DNA of 64,000 bases, from contig JAQFVV010012405.1 of assembly GCA_028023455.1 (NCBI GenBank), positions 12,481,031-12,545,030 on the forward strand, given 5' to 3'. Shown in pieces: positions 25,232-36,384 of the stretch. The stretch is from Epiperipatus broadwayi. Taxonomy: Eukaryota; Onychophora; Udeonychophora; Euonychophora; Peripatidae. The translations under genes and the position numbers were made by a program. The notes under the pieces are model-generated. The model had not been told where the DNA came from, did no database searches, and saw only the letters and a program-made list of their open reading frames with translations. Within the stretch, counting starts at the first letter, position 1, and every line of letters starts with the position of its first letter.

Positions 25232-28200
25232 ATGTTCTGCAAAATTGCTGGCATTAATATTCGCAGCATCAACTCAATTGATAGTGTTCTAGCTATTAAA
25301 AACTGGCTCTCGCTCTGCTCCTCTCATATACTTCTTATGAGTGAAACTAAATATCACCAAAGACTGATCATAAAATACTATCTCTTCTCTCAGCTCTCGG
25401 ATTTACTAGATTTTCCATCAGCCATTCTGCTTCAGGTGGAGTCAGTATTATTCTCAACAAGTCAACACCACCAAACAGTTTTAGCATTCTATTTCTAGAT
25501 GCCAATATTATTATCATAGAAATAGACTATTGGGGTTATCTGATCATCTTAGCTTATATATATACAGCCAAAGACACCTCTCAATATCTAAAAATAATCC
25601 ATATCCTAAATGCCTTCAATGCTAACAGAGCCTCCCCTACTATTCTTCTGGGAGACTTTAACACCACATACAATGACTTCAACAAGAGATTTTTGCATCT
25701 AGTAAATCGCAGATTAATGTGTGGAGAGAGCTTCTTCCCTCCCGAAGCCTTCTCTTTCTATACTAAAACTAAAAAGTTCCTGGTTGATTTGGTTTACTAC
25801 ACCCCAGACCTCCATTTCAACCTTGATACAGCCTTGGCCCCTGTTGCTTTCTCTGATCATATGGCTCTAATCTTACAACTTACACCTATTTCAATCTGCT
25901 TTCTCTGATCATATGGCTCTAATCTTACAACTTACACCTATTTCAATCCCTATACGTATTGATGGACCTGGTAAAACCATGTGCATGATCACCCAATCAA
26001 ACATGACTGAAGCAATCATGTCTGAGGCATACATCCTTTTCCAGAAAATAAACATCCTTTCCCTTCCTGCTGAGGAGGGCTGGTTTTCCTTCATCGGAAT
26101 ACTACAGTCCATATTAAATCACCACACCAGGAAAATCAAAGGACCTAATGGCCTTCTAAATGACCTAACAGACATTAATATACAACTTCAAGCATCACAG
26201 CAAAATTTCACAAATACAAAAAAAAATTATCTTCCTTAAAAAATATAAAATCAAGCAAAAGTCCCTTGCAGAATATATATCCATCAGAAGAGCCAAATGT
26301 TTCTTAGCACAACAACACTGCTGGATGAGAGACTACCTCAGATGGGCACTGGGGTATAATAAAAAACAAATCACTCACTTATCCATTAATACTAATGGAA
26401 CCAATCTCATTGGCTTTCCAATGATGCAGCACATCAGCAAACAATTCTGCCAATTGATGCAAAAAGATGGAGCTCCTTCTGTAAACATCTGGTTGGATGC
26501 TGGTGACCCCGGTGAACATGGCATCACAGAAATCCAAATCAAAAAAAGATAACATCTGTCCCTGACAGTGTTCATTCTGGACTTCATGGCATCCCAAATT
26601 TTTTTCTCAAACACCTCAGTCAATTCACTGTACCAATTATTTAAAAAATGATTGATCACCTAGCCTCCAGCAACAGAAACATAACAGATCTTTACCCAGT
26701 GCACTCGTGCTTTTTATTAAAAAAGCAAAACCACTATATGACATTAACAGTATCTGGCCAATTTCCATGACCCCATTGCTTATCAAGATAATTGAGTCGG
26801 TAATTAAAGCTCAAATCTAAACTCAAATTCTTAGCCTTATCTCGACAAACCAATATGGAAAAAAAGGATCATCAACCTCGCATGCTATGTCCAATGTAAC
26901 TGCACTGTTCAATTACATCAGAGTACATCGTAAATCAAAACCTATTGTTGTCCAGCTGGATGTTGTGTCGGCATTTGATTCAGGCAGATAAACACCCTCC
27001 TGGATATTCTGGTGGAATGCGACATTTCAGCTGGGATTGTTCAGATGGTCAGAAATCTGCTCAACAACAGAGAGATTTTTCTCTCTCTTGATGGCAAGAT
27101 CACACCAGGTTTCAAGCCATACAAGTCGATCCTTCAAGGATCTCCACTCAGTGCCCTTTTTTTCACAGCATATATCAACCCTCTTCTGACAGATATAGAA
27201 ATAAACCTCCCTGGAATATTCCTTCCCTCTCTCAATAAAAATTTCAATGTATTTGCATATATAGATGACATCATGGTTGTGCTTCTCACCATTAAATACC
27301 TTCCCCATCTCATGAACATCTTAAACAGAAATACAGTGAAACTTGGCCTACAAATAAATTTTAACAAATCTTCCATCTGGAAAAAAATGTCTGGCAAACA
27401 AATTAACTCTCCCTTTTCTGCTAAACCCCAAGATACCTAGGTTTCCCAATCTTCAAAACTCCAACTGCAATGGCAAGAGAGATTCAAGATGCAATCCTCC
27501 AATCAACTGAAGCCATCACCATTTCACTCTCTAGAGTATAACTTTCATTATATGGAAAGGTTGGCCTCCTCAACATGATCATAATGCCAAAAATCTCATA
27601 TTATCTTCCATTCATAAAAATGTCTAAACAGTTTCAAAATAAAATTAACCGATTATGCACCAAACTTCTCTGGAGAGAAAGGACAGTTGCTATTAGCTTG
27701 TGAGGTATCTAACGACCATGCAGGTTCAATGGACTGTCATTCCACTCAATACAAGCAATCATTTTACAAAAAACCCACAACACTCTACATAATCTGATCC
27801 TCTCCTGTGGATACTCTAACATTATTAAAAAAATTACACTGACAGATCGTCCTGCACCTCTTCCAGTTCATGGATAGCATTCCTAATAGACCACCTACAA
27901 TTTTATAACCCGATGATGCCCTTTAACCTTAACCAAAAAATCACCTTATGGGAAGCATACAATATAATCAACTATAATCAACAACCCATTAAAACAAGCC
28001 TAAAAGTAACCAACCAAAGACTCATTACACACTTCAAAAGATGTAGTCTGGAACCCAAATTCCTTGACTTCATCATAAAAATTAATCTTAATGCACTTCC
28101 CATGAATTGGTTTCTTTATCACTGAAGAGATTTTACCAGCATTGACCCTATATGTGGTCTGTGTGCTCATGAAGATGAAACCATAGACCATATTATACAC

Positions 28201-28476
28201 CAGTGCCCAAGACTTAAAACACTGAAAGATTTAATCATAATCAATTCCAACATAAGACCTGATATGATTTTCTCACTTGAAAATGCCATTCATAATGGAA
28301 TTTTTCCAATAATAAGGCTTTCTATCTTTGTCCTTTATTCCATATGAATAGTGAGATGCAAAACTCTCATGGAATTACTCTCGCCACCAATCATACCATT
28401 GTTTTATCAAACACTCAAAAAAATCAAGAAACGTGACCAGCTCCTTGCCTCCAGTAAAGTCTTTGATGACACCTGA
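25232..28476 (+). pseudogene. LINE ORF2, endonuclease and reverse transcriptase, broken
   Basis: It starts with MFCKIAGINIRSIN, the typical first strand of an apurinic-like endonuclease. Next are ILLMSETK (catalytic Glu) and ILLGDFNTT at about 25645 (Asp/Asn). FSDHMALIL (the SDH motif, 25850) is duplicated by a 52-bp tandem repeat that shifts the frame. The reverse transcriptase follows: VVQLDVVSAFDS at about 26945, LQGSPLSALFF at about 27140 and FAYIDDIMVV at about 27255, the catalytic (F/Y)xDD block in YIDD form. Near 28150 the CGLCAHEDE and HIIHQCP strings form the C-terminal Cys/His segment of L1-group LINEs. Coding quality ends at TGA 28474-28476. Many stops and frameshifts rule out activity. 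The L1/Tx1 placement rests on these motifs only. Confidence 0.8.
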
Positions 28477-28793
28477 TCTTTAACTGCTCTATCCTTTTCT
28501 TGATTATCAACTCCCACCTACCCAGCATTATAGAATAGGCAATTTTAAAAGAAAATATTCATGTTTATATTTAAAATGCTAATACCATTAAACACGTTCT
28601 TAGAATCTCTTCATTATACCTAACCACATAAGAGTATAACAATTGTACTCTCATAACATAATCTAATCAGATGGCAAATAGAACATTATATAATCATATT
28701 ATTGTACAATTTATTCATTTATTTATCCTTTATCAGTATGTAATCACTATTTATTGTTAATAAAATTATTGTTGAAATGAAGATATAGGGTTT

Positions 28794-29316
28794 TTCTTTT
28801 TCAATTTTATACTACAACACACATTTAAATTCCCCTGGCAATAAATTTGCAATTCTACTTTATCTTAAAGTCTGTCTCTGTACATAGCTAATATCAAGTG
28901 ATTATTCATTTGTTTTTAATGTTTCTATGTACACTAGATTAGACAACGATAAACGCTAATATCAGTCTATATTTAAATAAACAAGGAAAATTAAATTTTT
29001 AATCACTTTTAAATAACCTTGAAACACTTCAATATACCCAAATGTATATAACAGCAAATACACAAGTCGTCTTAATTTATTTAAATTTCATTCTTATAGT
29101 TATTATTGTGTAAGCAATTAATATTTATAACAAGAACATAATAAATGAATTCATTATCGGTTGCATGTGGATGGACTTTAATAATAAATTGTGTTGTAGA
29201 TTTATTAGCTGTTTATAATTTAAGCTTAGATTGATGTGTAATATATTTTCCATTTTTATTTTTTACTTTCTATCAGTACTTCCTTTAACTCAATTTCATC
29301 AGTTTTGCAATTGTGC
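28794..29316. other. Unassigned AT-rich DNA
   Basis: There is no ORF and no recognisable repeat. A tcatcag string at 29296-29302 has no hammerhead fold. Confidence 0.4.
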
Positions 29317-29492
29317 ACCAATGTAGAAACTCACTATGTATGCATTTCGTCAAAAATATTCACTCATCAGGTGAATTACAGGTAACACATACTTTAATCT
29401 TGACATCTACATTGGTAGGTTTATAGTTTCTTAATTACAATCTTCTTTCCAAGATACAAATGGGCTTCTCCCACTTTTAATATCTTGGAAAG
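29317..29492 (-). mobile_element. Small hammerhead-bearing snapback repeat, family H
   Basis: Two inverted-repeat pairs frame the region: accaatgtaga (29317-29327) with tctacattggt (29406-29416), and ctttccaagata (29445-29456) with its complement at 29481-29492. The ribozyme at 29330-29375 lies within the first pair. Ends and target duplications could not be fixed, and there is only one copy here. Confidence 0.5.
29330..29375 (-). ncRNA. Hammerhead ribozyme, type I, canonical core (family H)
   Basis: Read on the minus strand. Stem I is UUCAC paired with GUGAG. The core CUGAUGA is at 29370-29364. Stem II is GUGAA/UUGAC with loop UAUUU (one G-G mismatch in five pairs). An intact GAAA is at 29348-29345. 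Helix III is UG/CA with loop CAUA, followed by the UA cleavage dinucleotide just before stem I. All conserved core bases are present, making this one of the best candidates for present activity in the window. Confidence 0.75.
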
Positions 29493-30812
29493 GGAATGGT
29501 CATTATATTGCAGAGATATTTTCAAGCTTTTTTAAATTTTTATTGGTGCATTTCTAATGTCAACTCCATTATATTATAATCAATTTATATTTGACCTTTC
29601 AGCTGGTAATTTATTTTTGTATTACCATTGCTGTAAAAAATATTAACAGGGGCATTAGAGTTAGACAAGAAGAAAATAGAAATTTATGTGTGGAAAATGT
29701 GAAAAATATTTTAACGTTTATGTTATGTCAAAGTTGAGTAAAACCCTGTTAACTTTTTTATTGATGTTCTTACTGTAAAAAATTATTTAATTATCAAATA
29801 ACTTTACATTGACTTGCTATTTTAATACATGTGAGCATAGTTTCACTTGAAAGCAATATTAGCATTGTGATTACAAGTGATTATATATGAGATGCATGTA
29901 AGAATAGTTGTAGAGATATTAATATTTTGGAGTCACACGTTTTAAAATTCATAAAAATATTAACTCTAGTAAATCTAAATTGGACAAAAGTTTAGATATA
30001 ATTTCAAATATTTTACCTTCCAATTTTAATTGTGAATATTTATTATTTAAGGAATGTATTGCTGTTGAGAAATTAGCTTTGAATTCTGATATCAAGAAGA
30101 TGTACAAATCATGGTCTACTGAAAAAAAATTTCATATGGCATTGTTAGCACAAGGAATAATTCTGGAAAAATACCAATAGCAAAAATTGATTTACAGTAT
30201 GATAAAAATATGCTATAGAGAGAGTGTGCGTGTGGGGGGGGGGGATGGATTAAAAGTAGAGAGAATGTATTATTGGATAATTCAATGGGGAATAGTTGTA
30301 GTAATATGTTAACTATAAAGAAAAAAGAGAATATATGGCTCGGTTTAACAGGGGTTGCAATATAAGATATTGTTAAGGTCTTATAAAAAACAAATAGAGA
30401 TAAATATATTGCAGTGTTAATAAAAACAAATGATATAAATAGGGGTAATACATGTGGCATTTTAAATATATGATTATGTATTTGAAAGGAAAAAATGGGC
30501 AGGTAAGGATAGTATTATTACTACCAAGGTTTGATTGTGAAATAAATTTAAGATTTGTGGAATTTAATTTGAGACTAAAATATTTATTTAAAAATGGTGG
30601 TATTAGTTTTTCAAATGGGTGAAATGTGTATCTTAGAATTACAGTTTTATTTAAAAAAGATGGGTTACAATTATTGATGAATAGAATAAAATATTGAGTT
30701 AAATTATAATATATTTAATTATCCTATTAATGAAGATGGTTAGAAATACATATACGACAGATAATTGGAATGGTGATGATAAATATAAATAAAGGTTAAT
30801 ATAAATTCAAAT

Positions 30813-30847
<35 letters not shown>

Positions 30848-30985
30848 ATTATATATATATATATATATATATTCAATATAGAGTTCAAATTAAAGTAATT
30901 AAAATAAAATATATTTAATAATATTAACTAACTATCTGAAATGATAATGTTGATCTAATCTTATAATCTAATATTAAGGTTAAGT
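29493..30985. other. AT-rich DNA with microsatellite and purine-rich decayed segment
   Basis: The stretch holds a G-run at about 30234-30244 and a long (TA)n tract (30816-30872). The plus strand at 30240-30720 is A/G-rich like the decayed LINE pieces, but no motif can be read. Short open frames of 66 and 114 codons look fortuitous. Confidence 0.4.
30816..30872. repeat. (TA)n microsatellite
   Basis: About 57 bp of alternating T and A, interrupted once by a ttgatt segment. Confidence 0.95.
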
Positions 30986-31102
30986 AAAATGGGCAAAACT
31001 TTCTATATATGTATTGCTACTCACTGCAAGCCTGAGTAATCAATCATTGGATGCCAGAAAGCTTGTGCATAAAATTCCCATCTAATGCCTACTCATCCAA
31101 TA

Positions 31103-31144
31103 TCCTCATACTAGTTTCTGGCTTGTGGCCTTCATCAGTGAGGA
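31103..31144 (-). ncRNA. Hammerhead ribozyme, type I, family A unit 1
   Basis: Minus strand. Core CUGAUGA is at 31138-31132. Stem II is GGC/GCC with loop CACAA, separated from the core by an A-A mismatch. GAAA is at 31118-31115. A minimal helix III (CUAG) is followed by UA. Stem I UCCUCA/UGAGGA is six perfect pairs. Sister copies have UGGGGA on that side (U-G wobble), so pairing is kept despite a change. Confidence 0.8.
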
Positions 31145-31550
31145 ACCTTGGATCTGAGAGCACTGCACCTAAATTTTAGGTTTTAATGCAACCCTCTGGC
31201 AGCCATCTTTTATCTCTAATTAACTACAAAACTATGAGTCTTAAATTGAAAACATAATTTTCAATCCAAGCTCATTAGCTGATAGAGCCATATAAGTCTA
31301 AACTCAGTTCAGTACCTATACATTTTGGTGTCTTTGATTCTTTAATAACCCTAGCCAGCCCTATCCTGTTAGGCAGGATTAGTTTTAAGCCAATAGACAT
31401 CACATGATCACCATTTTATGCTTGCTTATAACTGTTATTAAACAGGCAAGGCTCTCTATATAATATTGCCACTCAGTGCAAGCCAGAGTAATCAATGGAT
31501 GTGAGAAGTCTTGTGCATAAAATCCTCATCTAGTGCCTACTAATTCAATA

Positions 31551-31592
31551 TCCCCAGACTAGTTTCTGGCTTGTGGCCTTCATCAGTATGAA
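31551..31592 (-). ncRNA. Hammerhead motif, family A unit 2, stem I weakened
   Basis: Same fold as the unit 448 bp away: CUGAUGA at 31586-31580, identical stem II, GAAA, CUAG and UC. The 5' side of stem I has mutated (a CAUA segment), leaving about half its pairs. Confidence 0.65.
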
Positions 31593-31977
31593 ACCTTGGA
31601 TCTGAGAGCACTGCATCTAAATCTTAGAATCTAATGCAATCCTCCAGCAGCCATATTTTCTCTCTACTTAACTACAATAACAGTTATAAGCAAGCATAAG
31701 AAATGGTGATCATGTAATGTTTATTGGCTTAAAACCAATCCTGCATAATAGGATAATGGTGGCTATAGTTATTAAAGAACCAAAGCCACCAAAATGTATA
31801 GGTACTGAACTGCTTTCAGACCTATATGACTATATAAGCAAATGAGCTTGGATTGAAAATATTATAGTGTTTTCAATTGAAAGCTCATAGTTTTGTAGTT
31901 AATTAGAGATAAAAGGTGGCTGTTGGAGGGTTGCATTAGATCCTAAGATCTAGGTGTAATGCTCTCAGATCCAAGGC

Positions 31978-32019
31978 TCCTCACTGATGAAATCCACAAA
32001 CCAGAAACTAGTCTGGGGA
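31978..32019 (+). ncRNA. Hammerhead motif in the inverted family A unit, stem II lost
   Basis: Stem I UCCUCA (31978-31983) with UGGGGA (32014-32019), core CUGAUGA at 31984-31990, GAAA, CUAG and UC are all present. Stem II is changed on both sides and no longer pairs, so it is probably inactive. Confidence 0.7.
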
Positions 32020-32191
32020 TATTGGATGAGTAGGCATTAGATGGGGATTTTATGCACAAGCCTTCTGGCATCCATTGATTACTCTGGCTTGCACTGAGAG
32101 GCAATATGTATATAGAGAGTTTTGCCTGTTTTAATAACAATTATAAACAAGCATAAAAAATGATGATTATGTGTTGTTTATTGGGTTAAGT

Positions 32192-34146
32192 TAAGTGTAA
32201 GTATTCCAAATCTATTTTTAATTTGTTTTTCTAGATCCACTTTAAAAAGAATTTTAAGGAGCCAAACTTCCTAAATAGAAAGTTTACTTTTGTAAATCTT
32301 CTGCCTGATCATCGATGTTTTAAATTACTGTCATTATCTCTGCATGTCCCTCAATGAATTTCATGGGTTTTTAAGATTTGTGGATATTAACAGCATATGT
32401 TTAGAATGAGTTCAAAAAGCAAAACAAACAAATTTGGTTAATAAACAAAATAAAGCTAACAATTTGTTTACAATCAATATAATATGAAATGTTGCTTACA
32501 TATTTGCAACTGCTACTAGATAAATATAATTCAAAATATTAAAAGTAAAAAAAATAATTATAAAATGAAGACCTTAATATAACTATAATGATAATATATT
32601 ATCAACTGTCTTAAATTTGTACAGTTTTAAATCATGGTTTTTGGAAACATTATGCTTTTAGTATATATACAAATAAGTCTTATAGTACTCAATCCCTAAT
32701 AGTGTTTGTTCTCTTTAAGTATTGGTGATGATAGATAGCAAATACAGTCAGTCTTCATAGGTCTTACAGTCGAGTATTTCTTTTCTTACAGCATGATTTC
32801 CTTCATTAAAGCAGACAATGTCACATTTTAGGAATGTTCATTTTCATATCTGGATCAGAATTTCAAGTATTTTGATTGTTATGATTTTTGGTTTTCTCAT
32901 CAAACATAGTTAATACTTTACTGCTAACTAATGTCATAATAAGTTGCAATGGTGAGCCCATTATTGAAAAAATACTTTAAAACAGACAACAAAGTATGGG
33001 TATCCAAAGTATTCTGTGGGAAACTGTTTTAATCAGTTTTTCTATTTTCATAGAATCACTCTGCACTGCTTTATGAGTCAAAATTTAGAATAGATTAAAC
33101 AAGATTGCTATCATTTTTCTTTTATAACCTGTTTTTACCACATGTTATTGTTTATAACATCTATCATGTAATTAAGGATCTTTACCAAAAAAACTTCTTT
33201 ATCATGTTTATCTAAAAACAACCCTATCAGAATCTAATTTCAAAGATAAATATTCATTTCACACATGAAACAAATACTTTTACATATATTTTTATATTAT
33301 ATAATTAGTTTATAAATAACTAATCAAATAGTTTTGCTTTATTTACAATAGCAATGGGAAAAAAGAAAAATCCATGACTATCTTTTAAAAATTAATCTAT
33401 AACTTTCTTAATCTTAGACCCCATGATTTTCAATAATATATTTAGATTTGCCATACAATTTACTACAAGAAAGGGCACACTATTTCTTTAAAACTTCACC
33501 CAGTATGCAAATTTGAAAAGGTCTCAAAAATATTTTACATTTTCATAATATAACAATTCAAATTCATTTGCACAGCACTCAAACTAATTTGTCTTTCTTC
33601 CTTTACATAATATGAACCATTTTACTGTTGGTAATTTTATAAAATACCTTTCTTTTATTATATATTTAATAGTATGATTAACTCTATAGATATACCTAAC
33701 TACTTTCTTAAACCAGTGTACTTAAGTTGTGAATAAACTATATCTAGTATGTGCATATGTGCACACATCGCAATTTATACATTTATTAATTAATCTATAA
33801 GAGATTTTGTTGATCATGAAGTTTTGTAATGTAACTAATTCAAACTGAAATTATATATATATATATATTGATATGAAGATTTTCACAGGTTGCTTATGTA
33901 AAAGACATATTTTGTGGGTTCATCCATGTTAAAAAAATTTAAATATTAATATACCGATGTTTTGATTTGGTCACGCAAGTCATCTACTGGGTAATAAAAG
34001 GTAGAAAGATGATTGTAGAAGTGCTACAATAACTGATTTGAAAAAAATGTTAAAGTTCCACAGTTCCAACAATAGCAAAAATGTTAATTTAAGAATGTTT
34101 TTTTTTTTTAATCTTTCCAAACAGGAGGAAGTTTGCATGTATCATC
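32192..34146. other. Unassigned AT-rich DNA
   Basis: No ORF and no recognised repeat apart from a short (TA)n tract at about 33853-33869. Confidence 0.4.
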
Positions 34147-34395
34147 TCACTTATTGACACAATATGGCCTTTTAAGTGTCTCAATGGCTTCTCTAATTTT
34201 GCACTGGTAGAGATTATCACATCTGGATATGATTTTGGTACTAGAAAAATCAATTTTATGACCTGAATCTATAGTATGGAGTGCTGATGATGATGAGTGT
34301 TGTTTAACTGCTATAGCATGTTTATTTCTCCTAACACTGATGCAACAATTACTCATATTAAATTTTTTAACATGATGGAACCACAAAATTAGCAA
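34147..34395 (-). pseudogene. Penelope-like element GIY-YIG endonuclease relic (C-terminal part)
   Basis: The minus-strand frame reads a segment matching the end of Penelope-like retroelement proteins. It has an RRNKHAI block, SSSSALHTIDSGHKIDF, then TKIIS and KIREAIETLKRP. This is the order seen after the GIY-YIG core in these elements: an R...H region, a conserved SA..H....GH.IDF, a TKI block, and an R..REA..I helix. The GIY-YIG core and the reverse transcriptase are not readable upstream (above 34395). In Penelope-like elements this domain nicks the target DNA for priming. Its relevance is that such elements are known carriers of hammerhead ribozymes, which abound in this window. No hammerhead was found next to it. 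Confidence 0.65.
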
Positions 34396-34639
34396 AATTT
34401 AAGATTGTTTGCTTATTTAAAAAATTTCATGCTCTGTGTTTAAGTTAGTTTGTATTTCAATATTTAACATCATTTAGCAACTTCAAAGTAGTATCATTCT
34501 GAAGTTCGCTATTATAGAGATATAGACTTTTAAACAGAGGGTGTTACTGGATATTTGTAATTGTATAATGGTTTATATATATATATATATATACATACTC
34601 ATAAGAGTAAAAATGCAATATTGGGAATACATATGAAAA
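34396..34639. other. AT-rich spacer with (TA)n tract
   Basis: A (TA)n tract lies at about 34573-34594. Possible upstream parts of the Penelope relic are unreadable. Confidence 0.35.
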
Positions 34640-36300
34640 TTGAAAGGGTATTTTAATCTTAATAACGTAAATAAGAATAAAGATACTTTGTATGAAGATA
34701 GAATTAAAAATAATGTAAAAATAGAAAAAAATTACTGAGAGTACCTGGAAATACTTATATCAAAGAACTACTTTACAGAAGAGCTAAAAATATTAGTATA
34801 AAAACTTGATTTTAAAAAAATTTACAAGAAAATTTAGATGTGAATAGATAGAAAACTCTTGGAAAAGATTTTTATAAAAAAGATGTCAGACTTTTTAGTA
34901 GTGATGAAAACGCATTTAAGAAATAAAGAAAAATCAGATCTTTAGAAATTTGGATTGAAGGGACTAAATAAATATAATGAATATAAGAAGGAAAAATTAT
35001 CGGGATGATTATTAAGAAGAACATCTTAGAAATAAATTCCAAAAAACATATAATGAGTACATTAAAATTAAGTAAAAAGAAATGGGCATGGTGTATAATA
35101 TAATTAGCTATTGAAAATAGGGAGGATGTAAAAAAGTAGATTGAAAAAAATACACATGAATTTAGAAAGATTAATTATAAAATATTGATTATTGATGATA
35201 TGAATAATCATATTAATGAAAGCAATGAAGGAGAAAATGGTAGACTATTAAACAGAATATTTGATTAAGATGGATTGAAAATTGGACATTTAAATAGAAT
35301 ATACGGTAGACTATAAGTTGATAGACAGAGAAATTACATAAGGTAAAAAGAATTAAAATATTTTCTGAGGAAGAAAAAGGTTATAATACTGATCAAAATT
35401 GTATGTTGAGTAAATTAGAACTATTTGAAAGATTACTTAATGAAAGTTATGAGATTTACTATATTTGTGAAAAACAAACAGTACTATTAAACTGAGTAGG
35501 TTTAAGAAGTATTTTGGAAATATTTATGAATGGAGATTTTAAAAGTTAAGGATATGATAATGATAATAAGGATTGAAAATGAGTATTTATTTAAAGTCTA
35601 TTGGATTAGTAAGAGTAAATGGAGAGAAAAATCTTTAGAAAGTATAAAAAAAGAATGGATGCAAGGATTATAAAATAGACAATTAAGAGAAGCAAATGGA
35701 AGAAGAGAACGTAAAGCCTAGATAAAATAATTATTTTTTAAAAAAATATATAAACAATAGAATTAAGACAGAAATGATGAGAACTTCAGTTAAATACCAA
35801 TATTAATAGTATAAACATTTTTTTAAAATATTGGAGATATATGAGGAAGAGAAATAAGAAAAAATGGGATGTTTTGCTATTAAAATGCAGAAAGGAAAAA
35901 AGTATGAAAATAAAAATGAACTTGAAAAACTATTTAATGAATATTTAATAAAGACTTCGGAAGAGAAAGAGGGTTAGTAAATGAATATGAGCTTAATTGA
36001 TGAGAAGATAGATAGAGAGCAATAAAAGTAGAACTGGATATAGAAATGGGTAGATTGGAAAAAAAAAAGATTTGATGATTTGGCAGCTAAAATAATAATA
36101 AGTTATAAGAAAATATGTAAGATTTAATTTAAGAAAAAGTTTTAATAAAATTATAGTTGATAATCAAATTTTAGACAAATGGAAGAAGTTGAGAATTAAC
36201 TTTAAAAAAAAAATATTAGCAAATTATATACTAGCTGCAATTACTTTTGCAGTTTATAAATTATTCTGTGTATCTTAATAAATCGGGTTATTACTTGGAT
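34640..36300 (+). mobile_element. Strongly decayed LINE-like segment
   Basis: The plus strand is A/G-rich with residual coding-like patterns, such as a FDDLAAKI-like string near 36070 and a DKWKK-like string near 36175 typical of the linker before a LINE reverse transcriptase. It resembles the non-RTE LINE at 13600-14955 in style. No catalytic motif is preserved, so the assignment is tentative. Confidence 0.4.
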
Positions 36301-36384
36301 AAGAGAATTTTGAGACAGATTTAGAATGAATAATCAGAAGAGAAAAATAGAAGACAATTTACTATATCTCAGTTGATTAAAATA

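Larger units (their letters stand above)
22442..28779 (+). mobile_element. Full-length L1/Tx1-like LINE, 6.3 kb
   Basis: It is bounded by a perfect 14-bp target duplication. A 5' leader of about 140 bp (22442-22585) starts caacttccac. It is followed by ORF1 (gag-like, zinc knuckles), ORF2 (endonuclease plus reverse transcriptase) starting six bases after ORF1 ends, and a 3' tail of about 300 bp rich in AT with an aataaaattatt end. The zinc knuckles in ORF1, the YIDD-type motif and the C-terminal cysteine/histidine segment suggest the L1 group near Tx1. Both ORFs are broken. Being uncut at the 5' end, this is a complete insertion, unusual for LINEs. Confidence 0.85.
30986..32183. mobile_element. 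Family A tandem-plus-inverted element, 1.2 kb, three hammerheads
   Basis: It is made of a unit of about 448 bp. One full unit (30986 to about 31432) is followed head-to-tail by a partial unit (to about 31672), then by an inverted full unit (about 31673-32132) and 51 bp of a further inverted unit. The hammerhead spacing between the first two units is 448 bp. The 8-bp string ggttaagt flanks both ends (30978-30985 and 32184-32191) as the probable target duplication. Both termini match those of the two shorter family A insertions at 19275 and 40201. No protein is encoded: the open frame at 31943-32140 recurs at 40226-40411 simply because the DNA repeats. Confidence 0.85.

Noticed and set aside
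23152-27397. Minus-strand open frames under the L1/Tx1-like LINE
   Set aside because: Antisense shadows of ORF1 and ORF2 without recognisable motifs.
29296-29302. Second tcatcag string just upstream of the family H ribozyme
   Set aside because: No stem II hairpin and no GAAA follow at the required distance.
31943-32140. Conserved 61-65 codon open frames at 31943-32140 and 40226-40411 as a family A protein
   Set aside because: The similarity comes from the repeat DNA, the frame crosses the hammerhead, and the third copy and tandem units do not keep it open.
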